This document shows, in pieces, positions 53,586-61,860 of a stretch of 64,000 bases of DNA. This stretch comes from Eubacterium sp. MSJ-21 (GTDB taxonomy: Bacteria; Bacillota; Clostridia; Lachnospirales; Lachnospiraceae), in NCBI RefSeq assembly GCF_018918185.1, contig NZ_JAHLPZ010000011.1, positions 1-64,000 of the forward strand. Direction: 5' to 3'. The notes under the pieces are model-generated. The model was not told the origin of the DNA and did not search any database. It was given only the letters and a program-made list of their open reading frames with translations. Position 1 is the stretch's first letter; each line of letters begins with the position of its first letter. The position numbers were made by a program, and so were the translations under genes.

Positions 53586-54095
53586 GTGAGAAAAGTACCA
53601 GAAAACAATAGTTACAAAAAGGAAATTGAAGAAATTGTAAAGTTATGTGAGAAAGCGATACCTGAATATGGTGAAAAAGCATCGTTTTTTAATGCAGGTG
53701 CATCAGAAGAAGAAATGAAACAATGGGAAGAAAATAATCAAATAAGGATACCTGAGTCTTATAAAGAGTGGTTAAGGTTTTCCGCTGATTGTCAAATAAG
53801 ACAGAATTTGGCAGGTTTTTATTTTCCGCGATTTTCGGAAATTGTTCCGTCAGATTTGGTTATTATCGGATGGTTGATTGGGGATGGAGAATTACTTTGT
53901 TTTTCAAAAGAAAATGGGAATTTTATACGATGGTTTGAGGGAGAAGTAAATGATGAGTTTGAAAATTTCGGAGATATGTTGAAAGAAATAATTCGAATGC
54001 TTAAAGAAGAAAGCAAAATTTCAAAAGAAGCGGAAGACTTATTTATGAAATTTATGAAAAATGCTGAGGAAAGAGAAAAGCATTCGGAGGAATGA
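53586..54095 (+). CDS. SMI1/KNR4-family protein (immunity type)
   Basis: 169 aa. The SMI1/KNR4 (SUKH) fold is seen in 'GASEEEMKQWEENNQIRIPESYKEWLRF' (read in parts), a glycine after it, 'IGDGELLCFSKENGNFIRWFEGE' and 'FGDMLKEIIRML'. In bacteria the family mainly protects against polymorphic toxins. GTG 53586 with GGAGG 7 nt upstream is preferred; an ATG at 53562 is the start of a short sequence also found at 59802. No toxin gene is nearby. A truncated relative is at 57940. Confidence 0.82.
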   Translation: MRKVPENNSYKKEIEEIVKLCEKAIPEYGEKASFFNAGASEEEMKQWEENNQIRIPESYKEWLRFSADCQIRQNLAGFYFPRFSEIVPSDLVIIGWLIGDGELLCFSKENGNFIRWFEGEVNDEFENFGDMLKEIIRMLKEESKISKEAEDLFMKFMKNAEEREKHSEE

Positions 54096-54097
54096 CA

Positions 54098-54562
54098 ATG
54101 ACATTTGAAAAAGCAACTGCTCAAGATACAGGTATGTTGACAGAACTTAGAATCGCATATTTGCAAGAGGATTTAGGAGAAATTGAGGCTGCGGATTTAA
54201 AATTGATAGAGTCATTATTGCCAGGTTATTATGAAAAACATCTTAATAGGGATTTAATGGTCTATGTTGCACGCAATGAGAAGGATATCGTTTCCTGTGC
54301 ATTCTTGTTGATCGTGGAAAAACCTATGAGCCCATCATTTATTACCGGGAAGACGGGGACTGTTTTGAATGTTTATACGAAGCCGGAGTATAGGAAAAAA
54401 GGATATGCTAAGAAATTAATGAACATGATGTTGGAGGACGCAAAAGCAGAAAACGTGAGCATTATTGAATTAAAGGCAACAGAGGATGGATATTCCTTAT
54501 ACCAATCTATTGGGTTTGAAGATGTTGTAGCCAAGTATCATAATATGAGAATTTCGTTGTAG
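54098..54562 (+). CDS. GNAT-family N-acetyltransferase
   Basis: 154 aa. The acetyl-CoA loop is in 'VYTKPEYRKKGYAKKLMNMML' (R/Q-x2-G-x-A/G form), preceded by the beta-strand 'GTVLNVYT' and followed by 'IIELKATEDGYSLYQSIGFED'. Substrate unknown. GGAGG lies ~8 nt before ATG 54098 and overlaps the end of the SMI1 gene. Confidence 0.88.
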   Translation: MTFEKATAQDTGMLTELRIAYLQEDLGEIEAADLKLIESLLPGYYEKHLNRDLMVYVARNEKDIVSCAFLLIVEKPMSPSFITGKTGTVLNVYTKPEYRKKGYAKKLMNMMLEDAKAENVSIIELKATEDGYSLYQSIGFEDVVAKYHNMRISL

Positions 54563-54707
54563 GATTTGGCAGGAATCTGGTAAGGTTACAGCTTCTGGCA
54601 TGATACCAGGGTTTTGCCTCAGTATCGAGACAAAAATTGCAGAGCTTTAATTAGCGTACCGCAATAGAGAGTTTGGACAGATGGGCAGGGAGTATGAGGA
54701 CGAAAAA

Positions 54708-55421
54708 ATGAGTAGTCTTATTTTTCAAAGTTCATATATTGTTATTATACCATCATATTATAAGACGGACATTCATAAACATCCATTTCTGCATTTGTTT
54801 GCAGGGAAAAAAGGATGCAGAATTACAGTGGGTAAAGAAAATATACAGGGGAATATTATTCTGCTTGACTCAAGAGTCAGGCATGCAGTTGAAGCAGGAA
54901 ACAATTGCGCTTTTTTTCTGCTGATTGATCCTACAAGCATTATTGCGGAACAGATTCGCGAGCAATATATAAAAGGTGGTTCCTACTGCAATGTTTCGGA
55001 TGAAATTGTAGAGATATCAGAAGATATTCAAAATTTGCCGGAGAATGAAATTATACGTATTGTTGAAAATATGTTTCTTGCCATGGGTATTTCAACAGGA
55101 AAAAACAACGTAAGAGATGAAAGGATTGAACTGATAATCGGCAAAGTTATTTCTGGGGAATGGTTAAGCTACAGTGTTAAGCAGATTGCGGAGAAAGTTT
55201 TCCTTTCTGAAAGCAGGTTGACGCATTTATTCAAGGAAGAAGCGGGAATTTCGCTAAAAAGTTATATTCTGATGCGCAGAATGGAATATGCATACAGATT
55301 AGTAAGCACGGGTAGTAAAATTACTTGGGCAGCGCAGGAAAGCGGTTTCTCAAGTTCGGCACATCTTGCATACACTTGTAAGAAATTAACGGGTGTTTCT
55401 ATTACGGATGTATTAAAATAA
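54708..55421 (+). CDS. AraC-family transcription regulator
   Basis: 237 aa. A cupin-like N-terminal sensor (~1-110, with 'DIHKHPFLHLFAG') is followed by an AraC DNA-binding domain (~135-236): 'SVKQIAEKVFLSESRLTHLFKEE' and 'KITWAAQESGFSSSAHLAYTCKK'. It probably controls the metallo-beta-lactamase gene 85 nt downstream. GAGG is 8 nt before ATG 54708; ATG 54681 is an alternative. Confidence 0.88.
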   Translation: MSSLIFQSSYIVIIPSYYKTDIHKHPFLHLFAGKKGCRITVGKENIQGNIILLDSRVRHAVEAGNNCAFFLLIDPTSIIAEQIREQYIKGGSYCNVSDEIVEISEDIQNLPENEIIRIVENMFLAMGISTGKNNVRDERIELIIGKVISGEWLSYSVKQIAEKVFLSESRLTHLFKEEAGISLKSYILMRRMEYAYRLVSTGSKITWAAQESGFSSSAHLAYTCKKLTGVSITDVLK

Positions 55422-55506
55422 ACAGAAAAACAGCAGATTTTTGAAAGCAAAAAATTTTCCCTTCGGTTATAGTGGCTAATATAATTATAAGGAGGAGAAA
55501 ATTGCT

Positions 55507-56322
55507 ATGAAGTTTATGCATTTTTTTGATGATAAAATAAAGCGCCATATTATGAAGGGGAAAAAATATTGCAATCCGGCAGAAACAGGAAATTATGAAT
55601 GCGGAATAGGTTGTATCAGGCAAGGGGATGTAAATCTTTGGTTTTATACCAAAAATGGCGTGACAATAGCTGTTGATTCAGGACATTTGAATTATCGTGG
55701 TGTTGAAACTTCTTTTCAACAAATAGGTATTAATCCAGAAGAAATTAAACATGTTTTTATTACTCATGCCGATGTGGATCATTGTGGTGGAATTGACACA
55801 AGCGGAACAAATATATACCCAAATGCACAAGTGTACCTGGGGAAAGCGGAAAGCGCATACTTGAATGGAAGCATCCATCGTATGACAAAATTAGGGGTGA
55901 AGATTAAAAATTGTGTCAGAATTAAAGAAGGATATTACGCCATAGATAATAATGAAAAGTTTGATATCGGAGGAATTAAGGTGCAATCTATTCCTACACC
56001 CGGACATACTCTGGGGCATACCTGTTATATTGTTGATGATAAGATTTTGTTTACCGGAGATTGTCTTGCAATAAATGAAAAAGGTGGATATAGTTTTTTT
56101 GATTTTTTCACCCAATATCCGGACATGAACAAAAAGTCTCTGGTGAAATTGAAGGCATTGATTGATAATACCCAACATATTCAACTGGAATATGTCTGCA
56201 CAGGGCATAGTGGTATCAGAAAATATTCTGACGTTATATTTGCACACATTGATGAATCAGCGCAATTTAGTAAAAGAAAGCCATTTGATGATAAAGCACC
56301 TTATGATGCTTTCATCCGGTAA
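55507..56322 (+). CDS. Metallo-beta-lactamase-fold hydrolase
   Basis: 271 aa. Metal motif 'ITHADVDHCGG' (H-x-D-x-D-H, a variant of HxHxDH with Asp/Ala in place of the second His), 'PTPGHTLGHTCY' and 'FTGDCLA' plus a late 'CTGHSG' give the usual two-zinc site layout. Substrate is unknown. ATG 55507 follows AAGGAGGAG; a nearer TTG runs into a stop. A TAATATAAT-type -10 sits upstream, so it may be the target of the AraC gene. Confidence 0.85.
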   Translation: MKFMHFFDDKIKRHIMKGKKYCNPAETGNYECGIGCIRQGDVNLWFYTKNGVTIAVDSGHLNYRGVETSFQQIGINPEEIKHVFITHADVDHCGGIDTSGTNIYPNAQVYLGKAESAYLNGSIHRMTKLGVKIKNCVRIKEGYYAIDNNEKFDIGGIKVQSIPTPGHTLGHTCYIVDDKILFTGDCLAINEKGGYSFFDFFTQYPDMNKKSLVKLKALIDNTQHIQLEYVCTGHSGIRKYSDVIFAHIDESAQFSKRKPFDDKAPYDAFIR

Positions 56323-56345
56323 TTATGAAAAGATTGGAGACCATT

Positions 56346-56462
56346 ATGAAAAACATATGCTGGCTGGGATGGGGCATTCCCATGGGACTGTTGTTCTCCG
56401 TAATGTTTGCATCCCTGCAAAAGGGCATGCTGTCAGGTATTGCCGGAGGTTTGCTTTTTTGA
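56346..56462 (+). pseudogene. Remnant of a small membrane protein
   Basis: 38 codons beginning 'MKNICWLGWGIPMGLLFSVM' and ending 'AGGLLF', then stop. GGAGA lies 5 nt upstream, so it could be translated. It looks like the first TM hairpin of a larger membrane protein that has lost its remainder. Bases 56463-56593 show only a possible promoter. Confidence 0.45.
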
Positions 56463-56593
56463 AAGAAAAGTGCGGAATGTAAAGGAAACTTACGGGGTGA
56501 TCTTTACCTTTTTATTCTGATGCCGACTAAAATCTTTATTTTTCTGGTAAAATAATGATGCAATAAGTAAAGATATAAAAGGAGGTTGCGGAA

Positions 56594-57154
56594 GTGATTT
56601 CATATGCCGGACTTGAAAAAATTCTAAAAGAAAAAGGAATTGGAAAAACAGAACTCAGTACAGAAGCGGGTTTATCCACGCGTACCGTTGCCAAAATTGC
56701 AAAAGGTTAGAAATTATCCGCGCGTAGCCTAAACAGAATTGCCGGGTATTTAAATGTTGCGCCCGAACTTCTTTGCCGCAAGGAAGCAGACAATAAAATT
56801 CTTCAGATATTAAGGGACGAAAAAGAAATACAGCTTTTCGGAGGTCTGTATCATGAACTTCAAGTTAGAATGACCTACAATTCCAATCATATGGAAGGCA
56901 GTAAACCTTCAGAAGTTGCCAGAGATATGCGGGCACTTCTGGAAAGATATAATGCCAAGGATAATGTTACGATAGACGATATTATTGAATTTCACGCAGA
57001 ATTTGAATACATTCATTCTTTTCAAGACGGGAACGGAAGAGTCGGGAGGCTGATAGCCCTAAAGGAATGCCTCAAAAATAACGTCATTCCTTTTATTATT
57101 GAGGATAGCAAAAAAAGTTTTTATTACAGAGGACTTTCCGAGTGGAGGGATAAA
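56594..57154 (+). pseudogene. XRE-type HTH plus Fic domain, broken by an in-frame amber stop and deletions
   Basis: A GTG start at 56594 with GGAGG at 56581 opens an HTH (~35 residues: 'YAGLEKILKEKGIGKTELS', 'AGLSTRTVAKIAKG'), then TAG at ~56708 interrupts and the frame continues 'KLSARSLNRIAGYLNVAPELL'. A Fic region follows: 'MTYNSNHMEGSKPSEVARDM' and 'EFEYIHSFQDGNGRVGRLIA', where HPF is HSF. The C-terminal 'IPFIIEDSKKSFYYRGLSEW' is Fic-like. The spacing between parts is shorter than in intact relatives. After SEWRD the frame runs into an unrelated membrane protein. Confidence 0.8.
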
Positions 57155-57706
57155 ATGACATTTAGAAGATGTTTTAAAATTGTAACAGTGATTTTGGTAG
57201 TTTTATCTGCAATATGTATTGTAATATTTCAGATGAAACAAACGATATTTTGGTTTTCGTCGGCATTAGCATTAGTGACAACCACATATCATTTTGTTAT
57301 GCGATTGGTTGTAGGAACACTGATTGATTTGTTAGTAAGGCGTGGGATTAATTATAATAATTATTGGTTTAAAGAAAAAAAGTTCGAAAGAAAACTGTAC
57401 AATATGTTGCACGTAAAGCAATGGAAACATATAATTCCTACATGGGAGCCAGAAAAATTCTCAACTAAACAAAATAAAATTGAAAAGATTATTGAAAATA
57501 TGTGTGCTGCTGAATTAATCCATGAGATTATTATCATAATGGGGTATGCATCATTATTATTTAGTTTGTTTACACCGGATTGGAAAAAATATCTTTGGAT
57601 TTTTGTTATTACAGCTTTTTTAGCTGGATGCTGTGATATATTTTTTGTGATTCTTCAAAGATATAATCGTCCAAGAGTTTTAAAAATTCTTAGAAATCAT
57701 AAATAA
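57155..57706 (+). CDS. Membrane protein of the CrtO-like (glycosyl-diaponeurosporenoate acyltransferase-like) family
   Basis: 183 aa with four TMs (~8-28, ~33-58, ~125-145, ~150-170). 'YWFKEKKFERKLYNMLHVKQW' (20 of these at most are conserved), 'CAAELIHEIIIIMGY' and 'FFVILQRYNRPRVLKIL' match the CrtO-like acyltransferase family; the reaction here is unknown. ATG 57155 with GGAGGG 5 nt upstream is preferred although the frame is open from the Fic remnant. Followed by a terminator at 57731. Confidence 0.72.
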   Translation: MTFRRCFKIVTVILVVLSAICIVIFQMKQTIFWFSSALALVTTTYHFVMRLVVGTLIDLLVRRGINYNNYWFKEKKFERKLYNMLHVKQWKHIIPTWEPEKFSTKQNKIEKIIENMCAAELIHEIIIIMGYASLLFSLFTPDWKKYLWIFVITAFLAGCCDIFFVILQRYNRPRVLKILRNHK

Positions 57707-57730
57707 GTATCATTTGAGGATGAGTGTTAA

Positions 57731-57757
57731 AAAGCCAATGCTAGCATTGGCTTTCTT
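57731..57757 (+). terminator. Terminator after the CrtO-like gene
   Basis: AAGCCAATGC (57733-57742) pairs with GCATTGGCTT (57745-57754), then a short T-rich run (ttcttt). Bases 57758-57939 hold no coding signal. Confidence 0.65.
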
Positions 57758-57939
57758 TGGTTTACACGCCATGGCGCACTCTAACAGGAATAGATTCTGA
57801 ATACGACTAGATAATAAAGAAGTATATAGTTGAACAGCAAGGGTATTTATCATGAGGAGAAGGCTGAAGGAGGCTGTAGGGAACCTCTGGCTAGGGGGGG
57901 ACAGAAATCACATATAAGGCTTGGCTCTGTTGGGTAAGT

Positions 57940-58182
57940 TTGCCAGAAGGATTGGTTGTAATTGGGGAAATTAATGGTGATGGAGAAGTGGTGTGCTTTT
58001 CAAAGAATGAAGGCATTTTTGTACGGGTATTTGAAGGGAAAACAACGGAGATTAATGATTTTGCATGTGTTCTTAAGGAAATAATAAAATTAATGGATGA
58101 TAAACCTATCTTATCTCAAGAAAGATATCTAGAAATATTGCAGAAAATCAAAGAAAAAAAGGAAAGGGAGAAAAATAAATAA
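57940..58182 (+). pseudogene. Truncated SMI1/KNR4 gene (C-terminal half)
   Basis: 80 codons from a TTG that read 'LVVIGEINGDGEVVCFSKNE' and 'ACVLKEIIKLMDDKP', aligning by eye with the C-terminal half of the intact SMI1/KNR4 protein at 53586 ('LVIIGWLIGDGELLCFSKEN'). The N-terminal half is missing and no ribosome site precedes it. A repeat (58183-58215) follows the stop directly. Confidence 0.72.
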
Positions 58183-58215
58183 GCGAGCAGGTAAGCGTCC
58201 CTACTGTATGATAGC
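58183..58215. repeat. Dispersed repeat, copy R1
   Basis: 'gcgagcag' followed by 'gtaagcgtccctactgtatg', of which the second part is identical to copy R3 at 59893. Sits directly after the truncated SMI1 gene. Confidence 0.75.
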
Positions 58216-58298
58216 TTCGGCTTATTCACTGAGATATAAAAGGTTGAAAAAACTTGAATTTTCAATAAAAAAACTTGATTAATAGTAGGAGGGGTGTT

Positions 58299-58916
58299 AT
58301 GAAAAAATTATTGTTGGCGTTGGCATCGTTGATACTAGTATGTAGTATAACAGCTTGTGACAAACAGGCTGATAGCAGTACAGTAGAGGAAGATAGTGTA
58401 AAAACAGACATATCTAATAATGAAATAGCAGTTAGAATGGATGCTTTTTCGGTAGATGGCTATGAAATGGGCTTACCCTGTACAATAGGTGATTTTATAG
58501 AGCATTTTGAATTAGAATATAGTTTTCCTATGCCTGATTTGCCTAATACAATTTGTTGTTCCTATTTAATTGACGGAGAGCCGGCGGGTGTTATCTTTGT
58601 TTATTGTGAAGAAGGAAAGGTGCATGATACGGATTATATTTATGCAATAAATGTAGATGAATATTCTATGGCAAAGGAACAATCATTTTCTGTTGACATA
58701 TCTGGGGTAACTGAAGATATGACTAGAGAGAAAATTCAGGAAATGTGGGGGGAACCAAGCTTCAGTGGAAATAGGTCAATTATTTATTGTGATGGGGAAT
58801 TTGAAGATTCCTATTATATCGATAAAATAATTTTTGGCTTTGAAGACACTTCTGGAAAAATAAGTGAAATTTCATTTTTTATAAATCTGGATAGAATAGA
58901 AGAACAGGATAAGTAA
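58299..58916 (+). CDS. Lipoprotein of unknown function
   Basis: 205 aa. Signal peptide 'MKKLLLALASLILVCSITAC' with lipobox ITAC, so a membrane-anchored extracellular protein. The mature part is acidic, with 'GVTEDMTREKIQEMWGEPSF' resembling the repeat of SmpA/OmlA-like or PepSY-free lipoproteins; no firm family. AGGAGGGG precedes ATG 58299. The next gene starts 1 nt after the stop. Confidence 0.75.
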   Translation: MKKLLLALASLILVCSITACDKQADSSTVEEDSVKTDISNNEIAVRMDAFSVDGYEMGLPCTIGDFIEHFELEYSFPMPDLPNTICCSYLIDGEPAGVIFVYCEEGKVHDTDYIYAINVDEYSMAKEQSFSVDISGVTEDMTREKIQEMWGEPSFSGNRSIIYCDGEFEDSYYIDKIIFGFEDTSGKISEISFFINLDRIEEQDK

Positions 58917-58917
58917 A

Positions 58918-59148
58918 ATGGTAGAAATCGATTTAGAAGATCCATATACAAAGGAACAATTAGATAATATTATAGAATTTGAGAATACAATGATAATTCC
59001 GCGTAATTATAGAATTGTGATAGAAAATGAAATAAGGACATTTGATATAACAATTTTTGACGTTGAACAAGCATCTAATTCTTTGAGTCGAATTTGTAAA
59101 TTTAAAAATCAGCTGGATACAGAATATATTGGAATGCTGAGGGTATAA
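58918..59148 (+). CDS. Small protein of unknown function
   Basis: 76 aa, acidic, beta-rich in appearance ('NYRIVIENEIRTFDITIFD'). Starts right after the lipoprotein stop, with AGGATAAG as a weak ribosome site. Very AT-rich. It has the size and setting of immunity genes here, but no family was recognised. Confidence 0.5.
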   Translation: MVEIDLEDPYTKEQLDNIIEFENTMIIPRNYRIVIENEIRTFDITIFDVEQASNSLSRICKFKNQLDTEYIGMLRV

Positions 59149-59199
59149 AAGGGATCAAAGACATAAGGGAGTTATTTATTTGAATAGAGGAGATTATAG

Positions 59200-59415
59200 T
59201 TGAAGCGAATTTTAGAAGATGAAGGTATTGAATTATTAAAAGATGCAGGAAGATATTTTCTACAGTATGATGCAGGAGCACATATGGTAAAAGAAAAAAG
59301 AATTAGTATTACAGCAGATGAAGCAGAATTATGTCAATTAGATGTTAATGAAATGTACAATATTATTTTACAATATCAAAATGATGGCATATATGGAGAA
59401 GATATAGTTGATTAA
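59200..59415 (+). CDS. Small protein of unknown function
   Basis: 71 aa, start TTG at 59200 with GAGGAG ~10 nt upstream. Contains 'RISITADEAELCQLDVNEMY', predicted helical. Followed by a dispersed repeat (59424-59468). No family recognised; context suggests an immunity or defence cassette gene. Confidence 0.5.
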   Translation: MKRILEDEGIELLKDAGRYFLQYDAGAHMVKEKRISITADEAELCQLDVNEMYNIILQYQNDGIYGEDIVD

Positions 59416-59423
59416 TATTTAAG

Positions 59424-59468
59424 TGAGCAGGGACGTAGCATTTGTCACAAGGAGTGTCCCTGTGTCTT
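59424..59468. repeat. Dispersed repeat, copy R2
   Basis: 'gagcagggacgtagca' then 'tttgtcacaaggag' and 'tgtccctgtgtc': the ends GGGACG... and ...GTCCCT can pair. Differs at a few bases from R4 at 60538. Confidence 0.8.
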
Positions 59469-59491
59469 AGGATTTAGAGGAGGTAATAGTT

Positions 59492-59812
59492 ATGTCGGTG
59501 GTTGATAGTACGGTAGTAGATGGGATAGCATTATCAGAAGACAAAAATGGAATAATTTTGTTGATTACGGATCATTTGGATTGGAGTGAGGAGTATCAGC
59601 ATTTAATGACTCTGCAGGAGAAAATTAATACATATCTCGGCTTCCTGGAAGAAAAGCAGTATGAAGAAATGTATAAAGAAGAGACAATTACGTATGGAAT
59701 TATAGAAATTCATTTTCAGCACAATTTAACGGATAATGCGGAAAATTTTTTGCAGGCAGTTCAAAGTCAGGTTGCTCAGTATGGAATTGAAATACAATGC
59801 TATGTTGGATGA
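59492..59812 (+). CDS. DUF6572-like small protein
   Basis: 106 aa. 'SEDKNGIILLITDHLDWSEE', 'HLMTLQEKINTYLGFLEEKQ' and 'AENFLQAVQSQVAQYGIEIQ' match what I recall of the DUF6572 family, common in immunity gene arrays; function unknown. GGAGG lies ~8 nt upstream of the ATG. The stop overlaps a second short frame at 59802. Confidence 0.68.
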   Translation: MSVVDSTVVDGIALSEDKNGIILLITDHLDWSEEYQHLMTLQEKINTYLGFLEEKQYEEMYKEETITYGIIEIHFQHNLTDNAENFLQAVQSQVAQYGIEIQCYVG

Positions 59813-59897
59813 TGGAGACAATTTCTTAACAGTCTTCAAACATGCCTTAGAGGATAGTCAGGAGTTAGGATTACCAATAGAGATAGAGGCATTGTAG
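59802..59897 (+). pseudogene. C-terminal remnant of an unknown gene
   Basis: 31 codons, 'MLDDGDNFLTVFKHALEDSQ' and 'ELGLPIEIEAL', then stop. No ribosome site. Its first 16 bases (tatgttggatgatgga) also occur directly before the SMI1 gene at 53561, so it marks a recombination junction. Confidence 0.5.
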
Positions 59898-59920
59898 ATG
59901 TAAGCGTCCCTACTGTATGA
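59893..59920. repeat. Dispersed repeat, copy R3
   Basis: 'gtaagcgtccctactgtatga', identical over ~20 nt to copy R1 at 58191. Follows the remnant gene and precedes the imm11-like gene. Confidence 0.75.
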
Positions 59921-59971
59921 CCAGAAATAATCCCAATATGCTGTATAAGGATTAGTGGAGAGAATAGGAAA

Positions 59972-60553
59972 ATGAAATATTATAAATTGTCAATGGATAT
60001 GAATAGGGAAAATGATATAATCTGTCATTTTGATGACAAGTTTACAATTCCGCAGAATGCATTGATTATGGGTAAGTACTTTAATCAATGGGATGATAAA
60101 ACGGTTATTCGTTTTTCAATCGAGAAAGGAAGTGTTTGGACCGATTATTTGGCAAATGACAAAGGTTGGTTTTTGGTGTCCGAGAAATTGAAAAAAATCC
60201 TTGAATCCGTAGATACAGATATTCAGTTCTTGAAAGTTACTGTTGAAGAATATAATGGTTTACGATTATCCCGAAAATATTACTTCGCAAATGTATTACG
60301 GGTCGTAGATGCACTCTGTTTAGAAAAATCAAAGTATTTTGAAACCGAAATTTCGGGTATTGGAACTGTGTATACAGTAAGTAAGTATGGTATATATTCT
60401 GACAAAACGGAGAATTCGGATGTATTCAAATTAGGAAACAGACAACAGGTACCATTGTTTGTTTCTGAAAAATTTAAGAGCCTAATGGAGGAAGAAAGTA
60501 TAACAGGAATAACACTTACGGAAATAGCTGTTCAGAAGCGAGCAGGGACGTAG
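59972..60553 (+). CDS. Imm11-like immunity protein
   Basis: 193 aa. 'MKYYKLSMDMNRENDIICHF', 'TDYLANDKGWFLVSEKLKKI', 'FANVLRVVDALCLEKSKYFE' and 'VPLFVSEKFKSLMEEESITG' are those of the Imm11 (DUF1629) family. The last residues, KRAGT, are encoded by repeat R4, so the true C-terminus may be lost or replaced. Such proteins guard against a cognate polymorphic toxin; none is in the window. A GAGAATAGGA-type site precedes the ATG. Confidence 0.78.
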   Translation: MKYYKLSMDMNRENDIICHFDDKFTIPQNALIMGKYFNQWDDKTVIRFSIEKGSVWTDYLANDKGWFLVSEKLKKILESVDTDIQFLKVTVEEYNGLRLSRKYYFANVLRVVDALCLEKSKYFETEISGIGTVYTVSKYGIYSDKTENSDVFKLGNRQQVPLFVSEKFKSLMEEESITGITLTEIAVQKRAGT

Positions 60554-60640
60554 CATCTGTCACAAGGAGCGTCCCTGTGTCCTGCTTATAAGACAGAGGG
60601 ACACTCTTCGAGACAAAAGAAGCGTCCCCTATGTAAGGGT
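60538..60640. repeat. Dispersed repeats R4 and R5 in tandem
   Basis: R4 (60538-60582): 'gcgagcagggacgtagca' ... 'gagcgtccctgtgtcc'. R5 (~60590-60640): 'gacagagggacac', 'cgagacaaaagaagcgtccc'. Each carries GGGAC... and ...GTCCC arms. 'gacagagggacac' recurs at ~62869, just before the cobA-side direct repeat. Confidence 0.8.
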
Positions 60641-60663
60641 TAAAGACATAAGGAGGTTATTAA

Positions 60664-61857
60664 ATGGGTAAGATTGTGGTTAAAGTACAAGAGGAAAAAC
60701 ATCTAGGTGAGGACAAGATATATCATCTGATGATTGGAGTAAAAGAGGTATATTTGTATTTCAAGAACGATCGGAATGCAAAACAATATGAGGGATATTA
60801 TATTTCCGAACGCGAATTCAAAAGTGCCATGCGTGGAAAGACAATCAGATTGCAGAAAGAGAATTTCATAGATATAATAAACCCGGAGGAAAAAATATCA
60901 GCATGGGTAGAGAGATTGCAGAAGCAGCGGAAGGAGTTCGGAAATATCCGTGGGGAACGTCGTGGTGTAAATGCAACTGTGATCTTGAGTGGGGTATTTC
61001 TGATCGGTATCGTGCTGTTAGGAATCGGTTTCTGGCGCGTGCAGTACAAGAAGAATCTTGCACAAAGAGTGGTTTCAACCGAGGGTGAAGTGACCAGTTA
61101 TACAACTGCAAGACTGCAGGGGAAAAGGTATGCACAGGGATATTATGATGTGCATGTGAAATATCAGGTTGATGGTGTGTGGTATGAAGGCTATAATGGA
61201 ACAACTGCTACAAATCAGGGCGTAGGAGCAAAGGTGACAGTTACATATGATCCGAAGAATCCGGCGAAGATTTATGTGGCAGAGGATATGGAGTGGGATC
61301 CATTTAAGTTCTTTATGATTGGAGGTGTGATTGTTCTGGTATCAGGTGCGCTTTTGGGAAATGAGATCCACATGAAACTTATGTGGAAGAAAAAAACAGT
61401 AAAGAACAGTAAAAATATGACATTGGATAAATATTTTGATGGAACAATTGAATCGGGTTCATATACAGAATCACGGATACAGGAATTTGATAGAAATGGG
61501 GAGGATATTGGTAAGAAATTAAAGGATACACATCAGATGGCAATTCGATTTATTACGATTGCAAGGGAAAAAATGGGAGACAAAGTGGATAAATTTTGTA
61601 TTTTTAATGTATATGATGATGTTAATCATAGAGCATTTAGTATAGATTTTGAAGCTTATAATTACTTCTCTATAAGATTAAACTATGACCAAGGAAGATT
61701 CGGGTGTAATATTATAGCTGGCGAAAGAATGATTGCATTGAATAATTCACAAGAATGGTGGGATGAAGCAAATTTTGATATTTTTTTTATGGAATTACAA
61801 AAAGAATTAGAATTGCGTATCCCGGATGAATATTTACGAGCACACGGCTGGTTGTAA
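60664..61857 (+). CDS. Fusion of a DUF3592-like membrane protein and a C-terminal immunity-like domain
   Basis: 397 aa. Residues ~1-251: a TM near 105-125, a DUF3592-like extracellular part ('KYQVDGVWYEGYNGTT', 'GAKVTVTYDPKNPAKIYVAE') and a second TM near 220-240. Residues ~252-397 begin at an internal ATG (61417) and form a separate acidic domain ending 'LQKELELRIPDEYLRAHGWL', resembling immunity proteins. The joint (KLMWKKKTVKNSK) coincides with a direct repeat whose second copy at 62882 reads KLMWKKQKQ and stop, probably the original end of the DUF3592 gene. Confidence 0.7.
   Translation: MGKIVVKVQEEKHLGEDKIYHLMIGVKEVYLYFKNDRNAKQYEGYYISEREFKSAMRGKTIRLQKENFIDIINPEEKISAWVERLQKQRKEFGNIRGERRGVNATVILSGVFLIGIVLLGIGFWRVQYKKNLAQRVVSTEGEVTSYTTARLQGKRYAQGYYDVHVKYQVDGVWYEGYNGTTATNQGVGAKVTVTYDPKNPAKIYVAEDMEWDPFKFFMIGGVIVLVSGALLGNEIHMKLMWKKKTVKNSKNMTLDKYFDGTIESGSYTESRIQEFDRNGEDIGKKLKDTHQMAIRFITIAREKMGDKVDKFCIFNVYDDVNHRAFSIDFEAYNYFSIRLNYDQGRFGCNIIAGERMIALNNSQEWWDEANFDIFFMELQKELELRIPDEYLRAHGWL
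61363..61418. repeat. Direct repeat, copy A (inside the fusion gene)
   Basis: Shares with copy B (62882-62943) 'aaacttatgtggaagaaa' and 'aaaacagtaaagaacagta' in the same order. Copy A is two bases shorter in the A-run, which shifts the frame so that the stop is bypassed. The copies are ~1519 bp apart. Confidence 0.85.
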
Positions 61858-61860
61858 TAA

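Noticed and set aside
56162-56482. 106-aa frame overlapping the end of the MBL gene
   Set aside because: It is out of frame with both the MBL gene and the small membrane remnant and has no ribosome site.
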